A stretch of DNA of 64,000 bases, taken from the NCBI GenBank assembly GCA_021797735.1, contig JAJZZE010000024.1, forward strand, positions 106,755 to 170,754, read 5' to 3'. Of this stretch, positions 18,896-27,494 are shown piece after piece. Both the position numbers and the translations under genes were made by a program. The notes under the pieces are model-generated. The model had not been told where the DNA came from. It searched no databases and saw only the letters and a program-made list of their open reading frames with translations. How positions within the stretch are numbered: the stretch's first letter is position 1; each line of letters starts with the position of its first letter. Source of the DNA: Thermoplasmata archaeon. Lineage in GTDB: Archaea > Thermoplasmatota > Thermoplasmata > Thermoplasmatales > Thermoplasmataceae.

Positions 18896-19680
18896 TTCTT
18901 CACACCTCCGGTTAAATTTCCTTTTACGGCATTATAAATATTATTAACATTGAATGAGAAACCACATGCATTCATATTTTTTATTTTATAATTGCCACCA
19001 CCAGCTATAAAACCATTACTGTTGTAAATTTCAAAAATTAAGCCATCATAATAATTGAAATACCTTACAGTTCCAAAGTCTATGTTAATTCTATTATCAT
19101 TTATCGTTTTTACAATTTTATCCAGAAATTCTATGTTGCTTTTATCTGTTCTTGTATTCATTAAATTAATAATTTCATTTTTATTATCTATATCCATCTT
19201 TTCTATACCATTATAATCCATTTTTTTAATGTATTCCATTATTTTACTGTATTTTTTATTTTTTATATATTTCTTATAAAGATAGGATAGGCTTATATCT
19301 ATATTATAATCAGATACTGATAATTCTTCAAGCGCTTTCATTGCAGTTTTTATTATTTCAATGTTTGAACTGAACTCATCGCTGTTTATCAGCTCCAGGC
19401 CGGCCTTTAATGTTTCGTTTAAATATTCATCCACTGAACCCGAAATATAATATATTCTTGGATTATTTATAAAATATTTTTTATTCATATCCAGAAGTCT
19501 CATTGTTATATCCGGGTCTACTGTGTATATATTATTATTATAAAGAAGTTTTAAACCATTTAATTTTCCACTGTTAATTATCGGTGGAAATACTTCAATG
19601 TAATTATAATCATCGAATACCCTCCTTATCGTTCTGGATATTTCACTTAATAGGGGATCTATAACTTTCAATATAACCAC
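18892..19680 (-). CDS. hisZ: HisZ-like regulatory subunit of ATP-PRT
   Basis: A class II aaRS-like paralogue of HisRS that pairs with short HisG and carries histidine feedback. The N-terminus (VIDPLLSEISRTIRRVFDDY) matches the HisRS/HisZ start, FPPI follows as motif-1-like, and the end has YYDGLIFEIYNSNG and AGGGNYKI (YY.G..F and GGGRYD-like motifs). At 262 residues it is shorter than usual (~300-400). Context supports the call: first structural gene of the operon, directly before hisG. The start is GTG at 19680 (TTG at 19671 is an alternative); no Shine-Dalgarno is visible and the start region can pair with upstream leader RNA. Confidence 0.82.
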   Translation of the reverse strand: MVILKVIDPLLSEISRTIRRVFDDYNYIEVFPPIINSGKLNGLKLLYNNNIYTVDPDITMRLLDMNKKYFINNPRIYYISGSVDEYLNETLKAGLELINSDEFSSNIEIIKTAMKALEELSVSDYNIDISLSYLYKKYIKNKKYSKIMEYIKKMDYNGIEKMDIDNKNEIINLMNTRTDKSNIEFLDKIVKTINDNRINIDFGTVRYFNYYDGLIFEIYNSNGFIAGGGNYKIKNMNACGFSFNVNNIYNAVKGNLTGGVKK

Positions 19681-19765
19681 GTTTCAGTAAAGAATAATTA
19701 TCGCTGGCAGAACTATATCTGGATGTGGCTATATCCCTATGATGATGATGTATACCTAATATCAT
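19643..19765 (-). CDS. Putative histidine leader peptide ORF, 40 codons
   Basis: The ORF begins MILGIHHHHRDIATS: codons 6-9 are four consecutive CAT (His). It ends with TGA at 19643-19645, 38 nt inside hisZ in another frame. A canonical TATATAAA at 19791-19798 stands about 29 nt above the ATG, so the transcript should begin at or just before it, like other leaderless genes here. The position just ahead of a complete his operon makes a His-sensing leader peptide the natural reading. The same frame is open further up to an ATG at 19813, which would lie above this predicted start site. A run of CAT could also be a chance trinucleotide repeat. Confidence 0.55.
   Translation of the reverse strand: MILGIHHHHRDIATSRYSSASDNYSLLKRGYIESYRSPIK
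19672..19735 (-). promoter_or_regulatory. Possible attenuator stem sequestering hisZ start
   Basis: On the his-operon RNA, GAUAUAGCCAC (19735-19725) can pair with GUGGUUAUAUU (19680-19670): 11 pairs including two G-U, across a loop of 44 nt. The 3' arm contains the hisZ GUG (and UUG) start. The 5' arm begins four nucleotides after the last His codon of the leader ORF, within the footprint of a ribosome stalled there. Stalling would then free the hisZ start. Seen as sequence complementarity only; function is inferred. Confidence 0.5.
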
Positions 19766-19790
19766 GGAAACACTTTTGCTGACGATATTT

Positions 19791-19798
19791 TTTATATA
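19791..19798 (-). promoter_or_regulatory. TATA box of the his operon
   Basis: TATATAAA on the minus strand, preceded by a purine-containing GAAATGG that could act as BRE. It predicts a start site near 19768, three bases ahead of the leader ATG. Further AT-rich TATA-like sequence lies at 19821-19840, so the start site needs mapping. Confidence 0.5.
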
Positions 19799-19887
19799 CA
19801 CCATTTCTACCATAGAAAAGTTATATAAATATTATATTTAATACTTATCATCAACTTTGATATTATAGATAAAAAAATATTATAAAA

Positions 19888-20301
19888 TTATAATTTGCCA
19901 GTTTTTAAAATCGCCCTCTGGAAGTTTATTAAATGTTTCAGTTCACGGTCTGGCATAACAGAGATATACTCATGGGATAATGTTACCTCTGTGTCCCATT
20001 TTCTATGGAAACCGGTAACTATCAGTTTAATGTCCCTAAAATTATTATCTTCTGGAGGGTCGACATATGTTCCGACCATTCCATCATCATCAAGTTCTGT
20101 ATATGAACTGAATGTTACATTGTATGTTATGCCATTTTCCGTATAATCCATTGATTTTTTTATTCCCATATTGTGTATTATAATATCTATTATATCCGGA
20201 GATAAAATTTCTATACTGCCTGCAGGCATATCCTCTCTTAATCCCTTATATTTTTTATTCACGTTTTTATCAAATAAATTTATGTTGTCCATTATTATCA
20301 T
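19888..20301 (-). CDS. Hypothetical protein, 137 aa
   Basis: Not recognised. Soluble, mixed-composition protein with an acidic middle (YTELDDDGMVGTYVDPPEDN) and a C-terminus rich in basic and hydrophobic residues (ELKHLINFQRAILKTGKL). Starts are possible at 20301 or 20292 (MDNINLF); the TATA-like sequence at about 20305-20325 does not decide between them. It stands alone between the his operon and the lutAB-like genes. Confidence 0.6.
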   Translation of the reverse strand: MIIMDNINLFDKNVNKKYKGLREDMPAGSIEILSPDIIDIIIHNMGIKKSMDYTENGITYNVTFSSYTELDDDGMVGTYVDPPEDNNFRDIKLIVTGFHRKWDTEVTLSHEYISVMPDRELKHLINFQRAILKTGKL

Positions 20302-20363
20302 ATTATAAATTTATAGGTTAATATAAACATATCCATAGTCGATTTAAAAATATATTATAGGGT

Positions 20364-21497
20364 TTAACCTGTTTCCCTGAATTTTATCTTCTCTATTATT
20401 TCCGGTATATTGATGTCCATGGGACACACCTCCTTACACCCGCCAGAATGCATACACAGTAATGATTTATCGTATTTCTTTGCTGTTACTGCAGACCACA
20501 TAATTCCAGTTGGTCCTGTATATGGCGAGTCCCCAAAGTCCTTTCCATAGTATTTGTATGCAGGGCATGAAAAATAGCATCTTCCACACCTTATGCACAG
20601 CAATGATTCCCTTAAATCAGAATTTATCGCCTCCTTTCTTCCGTTATCTATAACAATTAAATGGAATTCCCTTGGTCCGGTTGCGGGAGAAACTTTCTGC
20701 AGTTCTATATCCCCGGTAGCGCTTGGTCCAGATGTAACATTGATATATGTTGGTGGATAAAAACCTGCATAGGAAGCCTGGACTATAACCTCATTGAATG
20801 CATCCTTTAATGTTGGAACTATTTTATCTATGCCAGTAATGGCTATATGTATTCCTGGCAATACAGTATCCATTCTTATATTTCCCTCATTTTCTATTAA
20901 TAAAACTGAACCGGTATCCGCAGATATTGCGTTTGCACCTGTTATTCCCACCTCAGAAGCTAAATATTTTTCCATTAAAAATTTTCTTACCGCCTTAACC
21001 ATGTCCTCAACAGATGTATTTTCATTGATTGATTTATCAAGATTTTTATTCAATAGTTTTGATATCTTCTCCTTTGATAGGTGTATTGCCGGTGCGATTA
21101 AATGCGATGGCATATCGTTGTTTATCTGTACCAGATATTCACCTAAATCTGTTTCCCAGACATCCTTGCCCAGTTTTGATAGTTCTTCCCTTAATTTTAT
21201 TTCGTATAATACATTTGATTTGGATAGAACAATATTTTTATTATTTTTGACTATTTCCCTTACTATTTCCATCGCATCACTGGAATCCTTTGCAAAATGA
21301 AAATGACCACCGGATCTTTTAACGCTCTCTTCCGTTTTATCTATATAAAAATCAATGTTGCCAAGAACCTCAAGTTTTTTACTTCTTAATTCCTTTGCCG
21401 TTTCTTTTATATAGGGATTCTCTTCCAAAATTTTATTCACATTTGGTGCATTATTTAATATTGCCTTATCTATCGAAACATTCCATTCATAATTCAT
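20364..21497 (-). CDS. lutB: LutB-like iron-sulfur LUD protein
   Basis: Probable component of the LutABC-type L-lactate oxidation complex. An N-terminal LUD domain (GITGANAISADTGSVLLIENEGN) is followed by two 4Fe-4S motifs: CIRCGRCYFSCP and CMHSGGCKEVCP. 377 residues, somewhat shorter than bacterial LutB (~470). It follows LutA with the stop and start overlapping (TCATGA) and a clear Shine-Dalgarno GAGGTGAT. No separate LutC gene is nearby. The electron acceptor and the true substrate (lactate or glycolate) are not fixed by sequence. Confidence 0.85.
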   Translation of the reverse strand: MNYEWNVSIDKAILNNAPNVNKILEENPYIKETAKELRSKKLEVLGNIDFYIDKTEESVKRSGGHFHFAKDSSDAMEIVREIVKNNKNIVLSKSNVLYEIKLREELSKLGKDVWETDLGEYLVQINNDMPSHLIAPAIHLSKEKISKLLNKNLDKSINENTSVEDMVKAVRKFLMEKYLASEVGITGANAISADTGSVLLIENEGNIRMDTVLPGIHIAITGIDKIVPTLKDAFNEVIVQASYAGFYPPTYINVTSGPSATGDIELQKVSPATGPREFHLIVIDNGRKEAINSDLRESLLCIRCGRCYFSCPAYKYYGKDFGDSPYTGPTGIMWSAVTAKKYDKSLLCMHSGGCKEVCPMDINIPEIIEKIKFRETG

Positions 21498-22387
21498 GAT
21501 ATCACCTCAGCCAGATCCTTTATGTTTTCAACATGTGGTGATAGATTCTGGTAACATAGGGGACACATAACCAGAACATTGTTATTTATTTTTAGTAATT
21601 TTTCTGACCTTAACCTGGCTATTTCATCGCTATCATTTACAGAAATCAGGGATAATGGCCCACCACAGCATGTTCCCATATCTTTGCTTGTTGTTAGATA
21701 ATCCTCATCAATTTTTATTCCCGACTTATTTATTTTATCCCTTATTAAACCGTACATATCCATGGCACGGGAATACAGGCACGAGTCATGTATTACATAT
21801 TCTCCACTGCCATTAAAATTTATCAGTTCTATGTAATTTTTTACATCTATATCAAAATTTATCATTGTTTTCAGTCTCTTCAATGCATTTGTTGTATGCG
21901 GGTCTAATGTTATTATTCTCTTTATGCCCCTGCTTTTAAAAAAGTCATTCAGTTTATTCCCATACTCCATGAATTCCTTTAAAAATCCAGATTCTAGCAG
22001 TATGGCTCCAGAATATGGCTCATCATCATATAAATATCCAAAGTTTATATGATTCTTCTGCAGAATATTTACTATATTATTCATAATGGAAAACGACCTT
22101 TTTATCTCACTTTCTCCGGGCTTAATTAGAAATTTTGATAATCCCATCAACCTTTTCGGTACATTTACATTTGAAATTTTAGGGAATAATTTTTCGTATT
22201 TCTTTAATATACCTGAAATCTGGTACATGTATGATGTATATATTACCGTATCACCATCTCTGGGTAACTTATCAGTCCACGATGAATAATATTTTTTGTC
22301 TATTGGAAATGGCAGATAACTTTCCATCAAATTATCAAAAATCATATTTTTCATTTTTAAAATTCTATTTAACGTCTTATTATCCAT
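21494..22387 (-). CDS. lutA: LutA-like CCG-domain protein
   Basis: A cysteine-rich CCG-domain protein as in LutA, GlcF and HdrB, binding an unusual Fe-S cluster. The C-terminal CCG motif is DMGTCCGGPLSL, followed by VMCPLCYQNL; upstream HDSCLYSRA marks part of another Cys site. The frame is open up to an ATG at 22432, but the intervening codons are AT-rich and read as promoter: a TATA-like stretch lies at 22402-22430, about 27 nt above the ATG at 22387 (MDNKTLNRIL), which is preferred. The result is 297 residues. Partner of the LutB-like protein immediately downstream. Confidence 0.82.
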   Translation of the reverse strand: MDNKTLNRILKMKNMIFDNLMESYLPFPIDKKYYSSWTDKLPRDGDTVIYTSYMYQISGILKKYEKLFPKISNVNVPKRLMGLSKFLIKPGESEIKRSFSIMNNIVNILQKNHINFGYLYDDEPYSGAILLESGFLKEFMEYGNKLNDFFKSRGIKRIITLDPHTTNALKRLKTMINFDIDVKNYIELINFNGSGEYVIHDSCLYSRAMDMYGLIRDKINKSGIKIDEDYLTTSKDMGTCCGGPLSLISVNDSDEIARLRSEKLLKINNNVLVMCPLCYQNLSPHVENIKDLAEVIS

Positions 22388-22434
22388 AATAAATTGTAAT
22401 GTATATTTATTAATAAATTTATTTATAAACATGT

Positions 22435-23061
22435 CTACAGTGACAGATCTATTATTTTATTAGAGAAATTTTCTTCTACAAGAGAGAATAGTATTGCGTT
22501 TGCAATGTCATTAGAAGTTATTTTGCCCTTTATATCTGGAACCCTTGATTTATCAATAAATTTTACATCAATTTTATCAACGTTTATTGAGACTGCCCTG
22601 TATTTATCATTTTTTATGTTTTCTGTTATATTATTAAATATGTTCTTAATCGACCTGTAACAGGAACCATCATGGCTAGAATATATTATATTTATCATTA
22701 TCCCGGATAAAAATCTTCCAGAAGCCTTTACATAACTGTGGTAAATATCATAATCCTTTAAATCATTCAATGAAAATTCCTCAGGGGGTTTATCATCATG
22801 TACATATACATTATTTATCAGAATATCTATCCTGCCGAGGTCATTATTTACATTTTTTAATATTTTATCGATATCATCATTCCTGTATATGTTTATTATA
22901 CCCTCAACCTTTTCTATTTTTTTCTTTATACCTTCAGCTATATTCTTGTCGTTGTACGTCAGTGCAATTTTACATCTATTCTTTGCAAGGTTTTCTGCAA
23001 TATAGCTGCCCGAACCAATATCCCCGTTTATTATTAAAACTACTTTATCTACAGGATTCAT
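22435..23061 (-). CDS. SDR-like Rossmann protein, catalytic residues missing
   Basis: Resembles short-chain dehydrogenase/reductases: VLIINGDIGSGSYIAENLA corresponds to the TGxxxGIG nucleotide loop, and LGRIDILINNVYVHDD to the NNAG region. The catalytic Ser and YxxxK are not apparent, so it may bind nucleotide without SDR chemistry. ATG at 23061 (MNPVDKVVL) is preferred over 23082 because the TATA-like ACATTTATAATTT at 23079-23091 lies about 27 nt above it. It precedes the LutA-like gene and may be part of the same unit. Confidence 0.7.
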   Translation of the reverse strand: MNPVDKVVLIINGDIGSGSYIAENLAKNRCKIALTYNDKNIAEGIKKKIEKVEGIINIYRNDDIDKILKNVNNDLGRIDILINNVYVHDDKPPEEFSLNDLKDYDIYHSYVKASGRFLSGIMINIIYSSHDGSCYRSIKNIFNNITENIKNDKYRAVSINVDKIDVKFIDKSRVPDIKGKITSNDIANAILFSLVEENFSNKIIDLSL

Positions 23062-23129
23062 TGATGGTAATATAATTAACATTTATAATTTTCTTGTTTT
23101 TCAGAATAATATATAACGCATTATAAAAT

Positions 23130-23447
23130 TTATTTGAGACCTTCATGGCTTTCCTGCCATTTCTTTCTAATATGGTCTAAATATCTATCAATGGCATCCA
23201 CAAGTATTATTATATCAATTATACCTAAAACTATGCCAGTATAATATTTATCAAATGTTAAAAATCTATAGTATATATTCATAACAACAATATCCGCAAC
23301 GAGTATAGGAATAAATACCTTATTCGGTATCTTTCTTTTTTTGATTTTCCGTGATAAATTTATTACCATTCCACTATGCGCCTCCAACACCATAATTCCA
23401 GCATAATGTCCGGTACGTGCCGGCAACGCGGTATAAACATAATGCAT
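23130..23447 (-). CDS. Small membrane protein, unknown
   Basis: 105 residues with two hydrophobic segments (VFIPILVADIVVMNIYY and IVLGIIDIIILVDAI) separated by a short polar turn, basic before and after. No family recognised. The first ~20 codons use GCG/CCG/CGT unlike the rest, so a later start at 23393 or 23369 (MVINLSRK) is possible; however a TATA-like CTTATAAC about 27 nt above 23447 supports the long form. Confidence 0.5.
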   Translation of the reverse strand: MHYVYTALPARTGHYAGIMVLEAHSGMVINLSRKIKKRKIPNKVFIPILVADIVVMNIYYRFLTFDKYYTGIVLGIIDIIILVDAIDRYLDHIRKKWQESHEGLK

Positions 23448-23613
23448 GAATTATGTGGTTAATTCTTATAACATAATCACAGTGCATTTATATATGTTTG
23501 CATGGTAACACCCGTAAATAATTTATCAGTAAAGATTACACTATTTTATAATTCCTGTATTTCCTACAGTTAACAATCAGTTAAATTTAATATTGATATT
23601 AAAATACACGAAT

Positions 23614-24561
23614 ATGGCGATATATTTAGATAAAAATGAGAATGCATTTGATATACCGGAAAATATAAAATATGAATTTATGGAATATATTAAGAAAACA
23701 AATTTAAATAGGTATCCTGAAAAGGGATTGCCGTCACTGCTTGAAAAAATTGGTGATTTTTCAGGTTTTAATGGTGATAATATAATTGCCGGAAATGGCA
23801 GCGATGAATTATTAAATATCATTATTCACCAGGCAAAGGGTAATATACTGGTAAATACACCAACTTTTGAAATGTACCAGTTCTATGCGAATAATTATGG
23901 ATATGATACCATAAATGTCCCATTAAAGAGTGATTTTTCCCTGGATACAGAAAATATTACAAATAAAAATAATGTGAAACTCATAATTATATGCTCACCA
24001 AATAACCCAACTGGTAATTTAATAGATAGAGATCAGATTGAGGAGATTCTTGACCTGCACATACCCACAATAATTGATAATGCCTATTACGAGTTTTCTG
24101 GTGAGGACTACACAGATTTATTAAATGAATATGATAATCTGATAATTTTAAGGACATTTTCAAAGGCATTCAGCATGGCCGGTTTAAGAATAGGTTATGG
24201 CATTGCAAACAGAAACGTCGCATTAAATATTAAAAAGTTACAGGCTCCATTTTACATAAATGTTTTATCGGCAAAACTTGCAGAAATTATGATGGAACAT
24301 TATTCAACTGTTCAGGAACATGTAAAATATATAATTAATGAGAGGAAACGTTTTTACAGCGCCATTAAGGATATTGCCTTTGACAGCAGGGCTAATTTCC
24401 TGCTTTTAAAAAAGGATTTATATAGATATATGGAGAACCGTGATATACATATAAGGAAATTACCGTTATTAAATGATAGATCAAGGGTCACAGTTGGGAA
24501 AAAGGAAGAAAATGATGTTGCAATAGATGCTATAAAAGAGTATATAAGTGAAAATTTATAA
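23614..24561 (+). CDS. hisC: Histidinol-phosphate aminotransferase
   Basis: PLP-dependent class II aminotransferase for step 7 of histidine synthesis. Features: YLDKNENAFD near the N-terminus, AGNGSDELLN, CSPNNPTGN, DNAYYEFSG, the PLP lysine in RTFSKAFSMAGLRIGY and a C-terminal SRVTVGKKEEN (Arg of substrate binding). ATG at 23614 is preferred to 23593 because TTTAAATTTAATA lies about 27 nt above it. 315 residues, slightly short. It is separated from the his operon by 4 kb and read in the opposite direction; no His-rich leader precedes it. Confidence 0.88.
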   Translation: MAIYLDKNENAFDIPENIKYEFMEYIKKTNLNRYPEKGLPSLLEKIGDFSGFNGDNIIAGNGSDELLNIIIHQAKGNILVNTPTFEMYQFYANNYGYDTINVPLKSDFSLDTENITNKNNVKLIIICSPNNPTGNLIDRDQIEEILDLHIPTIIDNAYYEFSGEDYTDLLNEYDNLIILRTFSKAFSMAGLRIGYGIANRNVALNIKKLQAPFYINVLSAKLAEIMMEHYSTVQEHVKYIINERKRFYSAIKDIAFDSRANFLLLKKDLYRYMENRDIHIRKLPLLNDRSRVTVGKKEENDVAIDAIKEYISENL

Positions 24562-24563
24562 TA

Positions 24564-26510
24564 TTACCAGATTAATATTTTATCCTTATCTGGCTCCCTA
24601 TTAAATGCCTTTTCAAACCCGGGATGATTAAAAACAGGCAGTGTTGCCCTTAATTTTGCAGGTGCGTGGGGATCCCTTACAGCAAGCATTTTTAGCAGTT
24701 CATCGCTGATATTTTCCTTCCATACATTTGCCCAGGAGATGAAAAATCTCTGTTCCGGGGTAAAATTATCTATCTTTTTGCGGTCACCGGTTATTTTCAA
24801 TCTTCTTTCCAGTGCCTCGTATGCTATGCTTACACCACCAAAATCCGCTATATTTTCCCCTACAGTTCTTTCCCCGTGTACCTTAATTCCCGGTAATATC
24901 TCAATTGAACTGTACAGATCTATAACCCTTTTTGTTAACCCGTCAAATTCCTTTTTATCCTCTTCTGTCCACCAGTTATTTAGATTACCGTTGACGTCGT
25001 ATTTACTCCCCTGGTCATCGTAACCATGTGTAATTTCATGTGCTATTACACCACCTATGGCACCATAATTGACGGCATCGTCCACTGTATCATCGAAAAA
25101 TGGTGGTTGTAAGATTCCGGCTGGAAATACTATTTCATTATCTGTTGGTGAAAAATATGCATTTATTGTCTGTGGATTCATCTGCCATTCCTTTCTGTCT
25201 ATGGGTTTTCCCACACGGTTAGCCTGCCTTTTCACCTCGAATGATAATGACCTTATTATATTTCCAAGGTAATCGTTTTCATCTATCAAAATTGAGGAAT
25301 AATCCCTGAAAACTTCGGGATACCCAATTTTTGCCTGGAACTTATCAAATTTTTCCAGTGCTTTTTCCTTAGTTTCATTACCCATCCATGTAATTTTTTC
25401 CAGCCTGCTTCTAAACGTGGCCTTTAAATCATTTACCAGTATTTCCATCCTTTTCTTCGATTCCTCTGTGAAATATTTGTGCACATATAATTCACCCAGG
25501 GCTTCACCTGTACACATGTTTATTACTCTTATTACATTTTTCCATTGTGCTTCCTGTTTCTGCTGTCCCATAAGTTTTTTATTGAAAAAATTAAAATGTT
25601 CATCAGCAAAGTTTTTACTTAAATATGGTGCTGCAAAGTTTATTATACCGTACTTTAAATAAATTTTTAGTTCGCTTAACGGTTTTTCATTTATAATTCT
25701 ATCCAGTGATTCAAAAAATTCCGGCTGGCCGATTATAACATAATCTACTTTGGAAATCCCAAGGTAATCCATATAATCCTCCATTTTTATCATTGAGAAT
25801 TTCTCATTTAACCCATTTATACTGAATTTATTATAATTCTTTTCGCTATCCCTTAGATCCTCCCGGCTTCTGCTAAAACCAGCTATTTCCTTTTCTATTT
25901 CGAGTATTTTTTCTGCATGTAATTTTGATTCCTCCCCGTTATACCCTGAAAATGATAAGATATTTTCAATATAGGAGAGAAAATCATTCAGTACCCCGGA
26001 GAAATGTTTTTCAATATAGTAATCACGATCTGGCAGGGATAAGCCACCCTGCACCATATAAAATGAATATATGGAGCTATTTTTTTCATCATTGGATGAT
26101 TCAGAATTAAAAAATGCAGGTAAACCCATGGAATGCAATTTCCTTATGGTTTCCGGTATTTCATCCTTTGACTTTATATCATCTATAGAGTTTAATAAAT
26201 TTTCTACTGGAGAAATACCAAGTTTTTCTATTAAATCCGCGTTCATACCTGATTTATAGAATTTGCTAACAATTCTTTCGTTTAAATTATCTAAATTTTC
26301 ACTGGCATTTTCAGCTAAATCCTTTAGAAGGTACATATTTCTTTCATATAATTTCATAAATGTACCCCAGTATGGTTTATCCTCCGGTATTGGATTATTT
26401 TTTAACCATGTTCCGTTTGCATACTCATAGAAATCATTAACAACATCTGCAGACAAATCCATATTACTGACTGAAAATCTTTCAAATTCTGGCATTTTAT
26501 CTTCTTCCAT
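24564..26510 (-). CDS. M13-family zinc metallopeptidase
   Basis: 648-residue neprilysin/PepO-like endopeptidase. The zinc motif HEITH is at residues 491-495 in VIAHEITHGYDDQGS, with GENIADFGG (Glu552, Asp556) and the substrate-side NAYFSPTDNEIVFPAGIL. No signal peptide or membrane anchor is seen, so a cytoplasmic oligopeptidase is likely, unlike animal M13 enzymes. The C-terminal CxxW of neprilysin is reduced to ILIW. ATG at 26510 sits about 27 nt below TTATTTATAATAT. The 3' ends of this gene and hisC converge with two bases between. M13 enzymes are uncommon in archaea. Confidence 0.93.
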   Translation of the reverse strand: MEEDKMPEFERFSVSNMDLSADVVNDFYEYANGTWLKNNPIPEDKPYWGTFMKLYERNMYLLKDLAENASENLDNLNERIVSKFYKSGMNADLIEKLGISPVENLLNSIDDIKSKDEIPETIRKLHSMGLPAFFNSESSNDEKNSSIYSFYMVQGGLSLPDRDYYIEKHFSGVLNDFLSYIENILSFSGYNGEESKLHAEKILEIEKEIAGFSRSREDLRDSEKNYNKFSINGLNEKFSMIKMEDYMDYLGISKVDYVIIGQPEFFESLDRIINEKPLSELKIYLKYGIINFAAPYLSKNFADEHFNFFNKKLMGQQKQEAQWKNVIRVINMCTGEALGELYVHKYFTEESKKRMEILVNDLKATFRSRLEKITWMGNETKEKALEKFDKFQAKIGYPEVFRDYSSILIDENDYLGNIIRSLSFEVKRQANRVGKPIDRKEWQMNPQTINAYFSPTDNEIVFPAGILQPPFFDDTVDDAVNYGAIGGVIAHEITHGYDDQGSKYDVNGNLNNWWTEEDKKEFDGLTKRVIDLYSSIEILPGIKVHGERTVGENIADFGGVSIAYEALERRLKITGDRKKIDNFTPEQRFFISWANVWKENISDELLKMLAVRDPHAPAKLRATLPVFNHPGFEKAFNREPDKDKILIW

Positions 26511-26543
26511 GAAATTAAATGTTAACCTTATTTATAATATTTT

Positions 26544-27374
26544 TCAATTGTTTAATAAATCCTTAAAAAATTTTACAATATCGTTTATTATTTTATCACC
26601 GTAGACCTTCGATGCACCCTTAAATTCAACCCTGCTGTTAACCTCGTGGATTACCAGTCCATCCTTTGTTTCCATAGCGTCTATTCCAATTACGCCGGGA
26701 TCGAATAATTCACCCACCCTTATTAACAGTTCTTTTTCATCCTCATCAAGATCTGCCTTTTCCACGTTACCACCGAGGGATAAGTTGGTTTTCCAGCTTT
26801 CATGTGAAAATCTATATGTAACCGCAGAAAGTTCGTGATTTACTATAATTGCCCTGATGTCCCTTGGGGGCCTTTCTGTGTATTTCTGTAAATAATAAAC
26901 ATTATCATTTACCATATCATTCATTGAAAATATGGTTTCTGCAAAATTATCATCCTTAATAAGGGAGACCATTCTGCCCCAGCTGCCACTTACCGGCTTA
27001 AAAACCAGGGGATATCCCATTTTGTTTGATGTGTCTATTGCATTATCCTTAGAAAATGATGCATATGTTTCAGGTGTGGGTATTTTATTTTTATGTAAAT
27101 ATGATGTTGTGAATAATTTATTTCCGGCAATATTAAATGTATTAAATGAATTTATTGTATTAACATTATTTGATTCAAGTATATACGAATAATAAAGTGA
27201 TCTTTTATGGCTTAAACATCTTATAAATGTAGTGTCATCTATATTATTTTTACCGGTTAAATTCAATTCATTATTTTTTGCATCTATTAAATTTACAGGT
27301 ATACCGGTATCCCTGAATTTTTTTATTAACTGTTTTTCCTCCCAGTTAATCATATCATAAACAAATGAAAGCAT
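26544..27374 (-). CDS. lysX: LysX/RimK-like ATP-grasp ligase
   Basis: ATP-grasp enzyme of the LysX/ArgX group, which joins alpha-aminoadipate (or glutamate) to the carrier LysW in lysine/arginine synthesis. Seen: PTPETYASF, FKPVSGSWGRMVSLI (nucleotide loop), RDIRAIIVNHELSAV, GVIGIDAMETKDGLVIHEVNSRVEFKG (split here for length) whose NSRVEFKG corresponds to the NHTxEF motif that fixes the side chain. 276 residues is normal. No other lys/arg genes or LysW are adjacent, so the exact substrate is uncertain. TATA-like ATTATTAAATATTTT precedes. Confidence 0.8.
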   Translation of the reverse strand: MLSFVYDMINWEEKQLIKKFRDTGIPVNLIDAKNNELNLTGKNNIDDTTFIRCLSHKRSLYYSYILESNNVNTINSFNTFNIAGNKLFTTSYLHKNKIPTPETYASFSKDNAIDTSNKMGYPLVFKPVSGSWGRMVSLIKDDNFAETIFSMNDMVNDNVYYLQKYTERPPRDIRAIIVNHELSAVTYRFSHESWKTNLSLGGNVEKADLDEDEKELLIRVGELFDPGVIGIDAMETKDGLVIHEVNSRVEFKGASKVYGDKIINDIVKFFKDLLNN

Positions 27375-27494
27375 AAGGTTGCAAGTTTTAAGTATTATTA
27401 AATATTTTTTGATTATATTGATGAAATATACACAAATTATATAATATTTTTACTTTTAATATAAAATTTATCATTAATAATTAAAATATTACAT

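Noticed and set aside
19737..19785. ATGATGATGATG followed downstream by CTGA on the plus strand, resembling the C and D boxes of an archaeal sRNA
   Set aside because: No D' or C' boxes and no terminal stem were seen, and the same bases are better explained as His codons of a leader ORF on the other strand.
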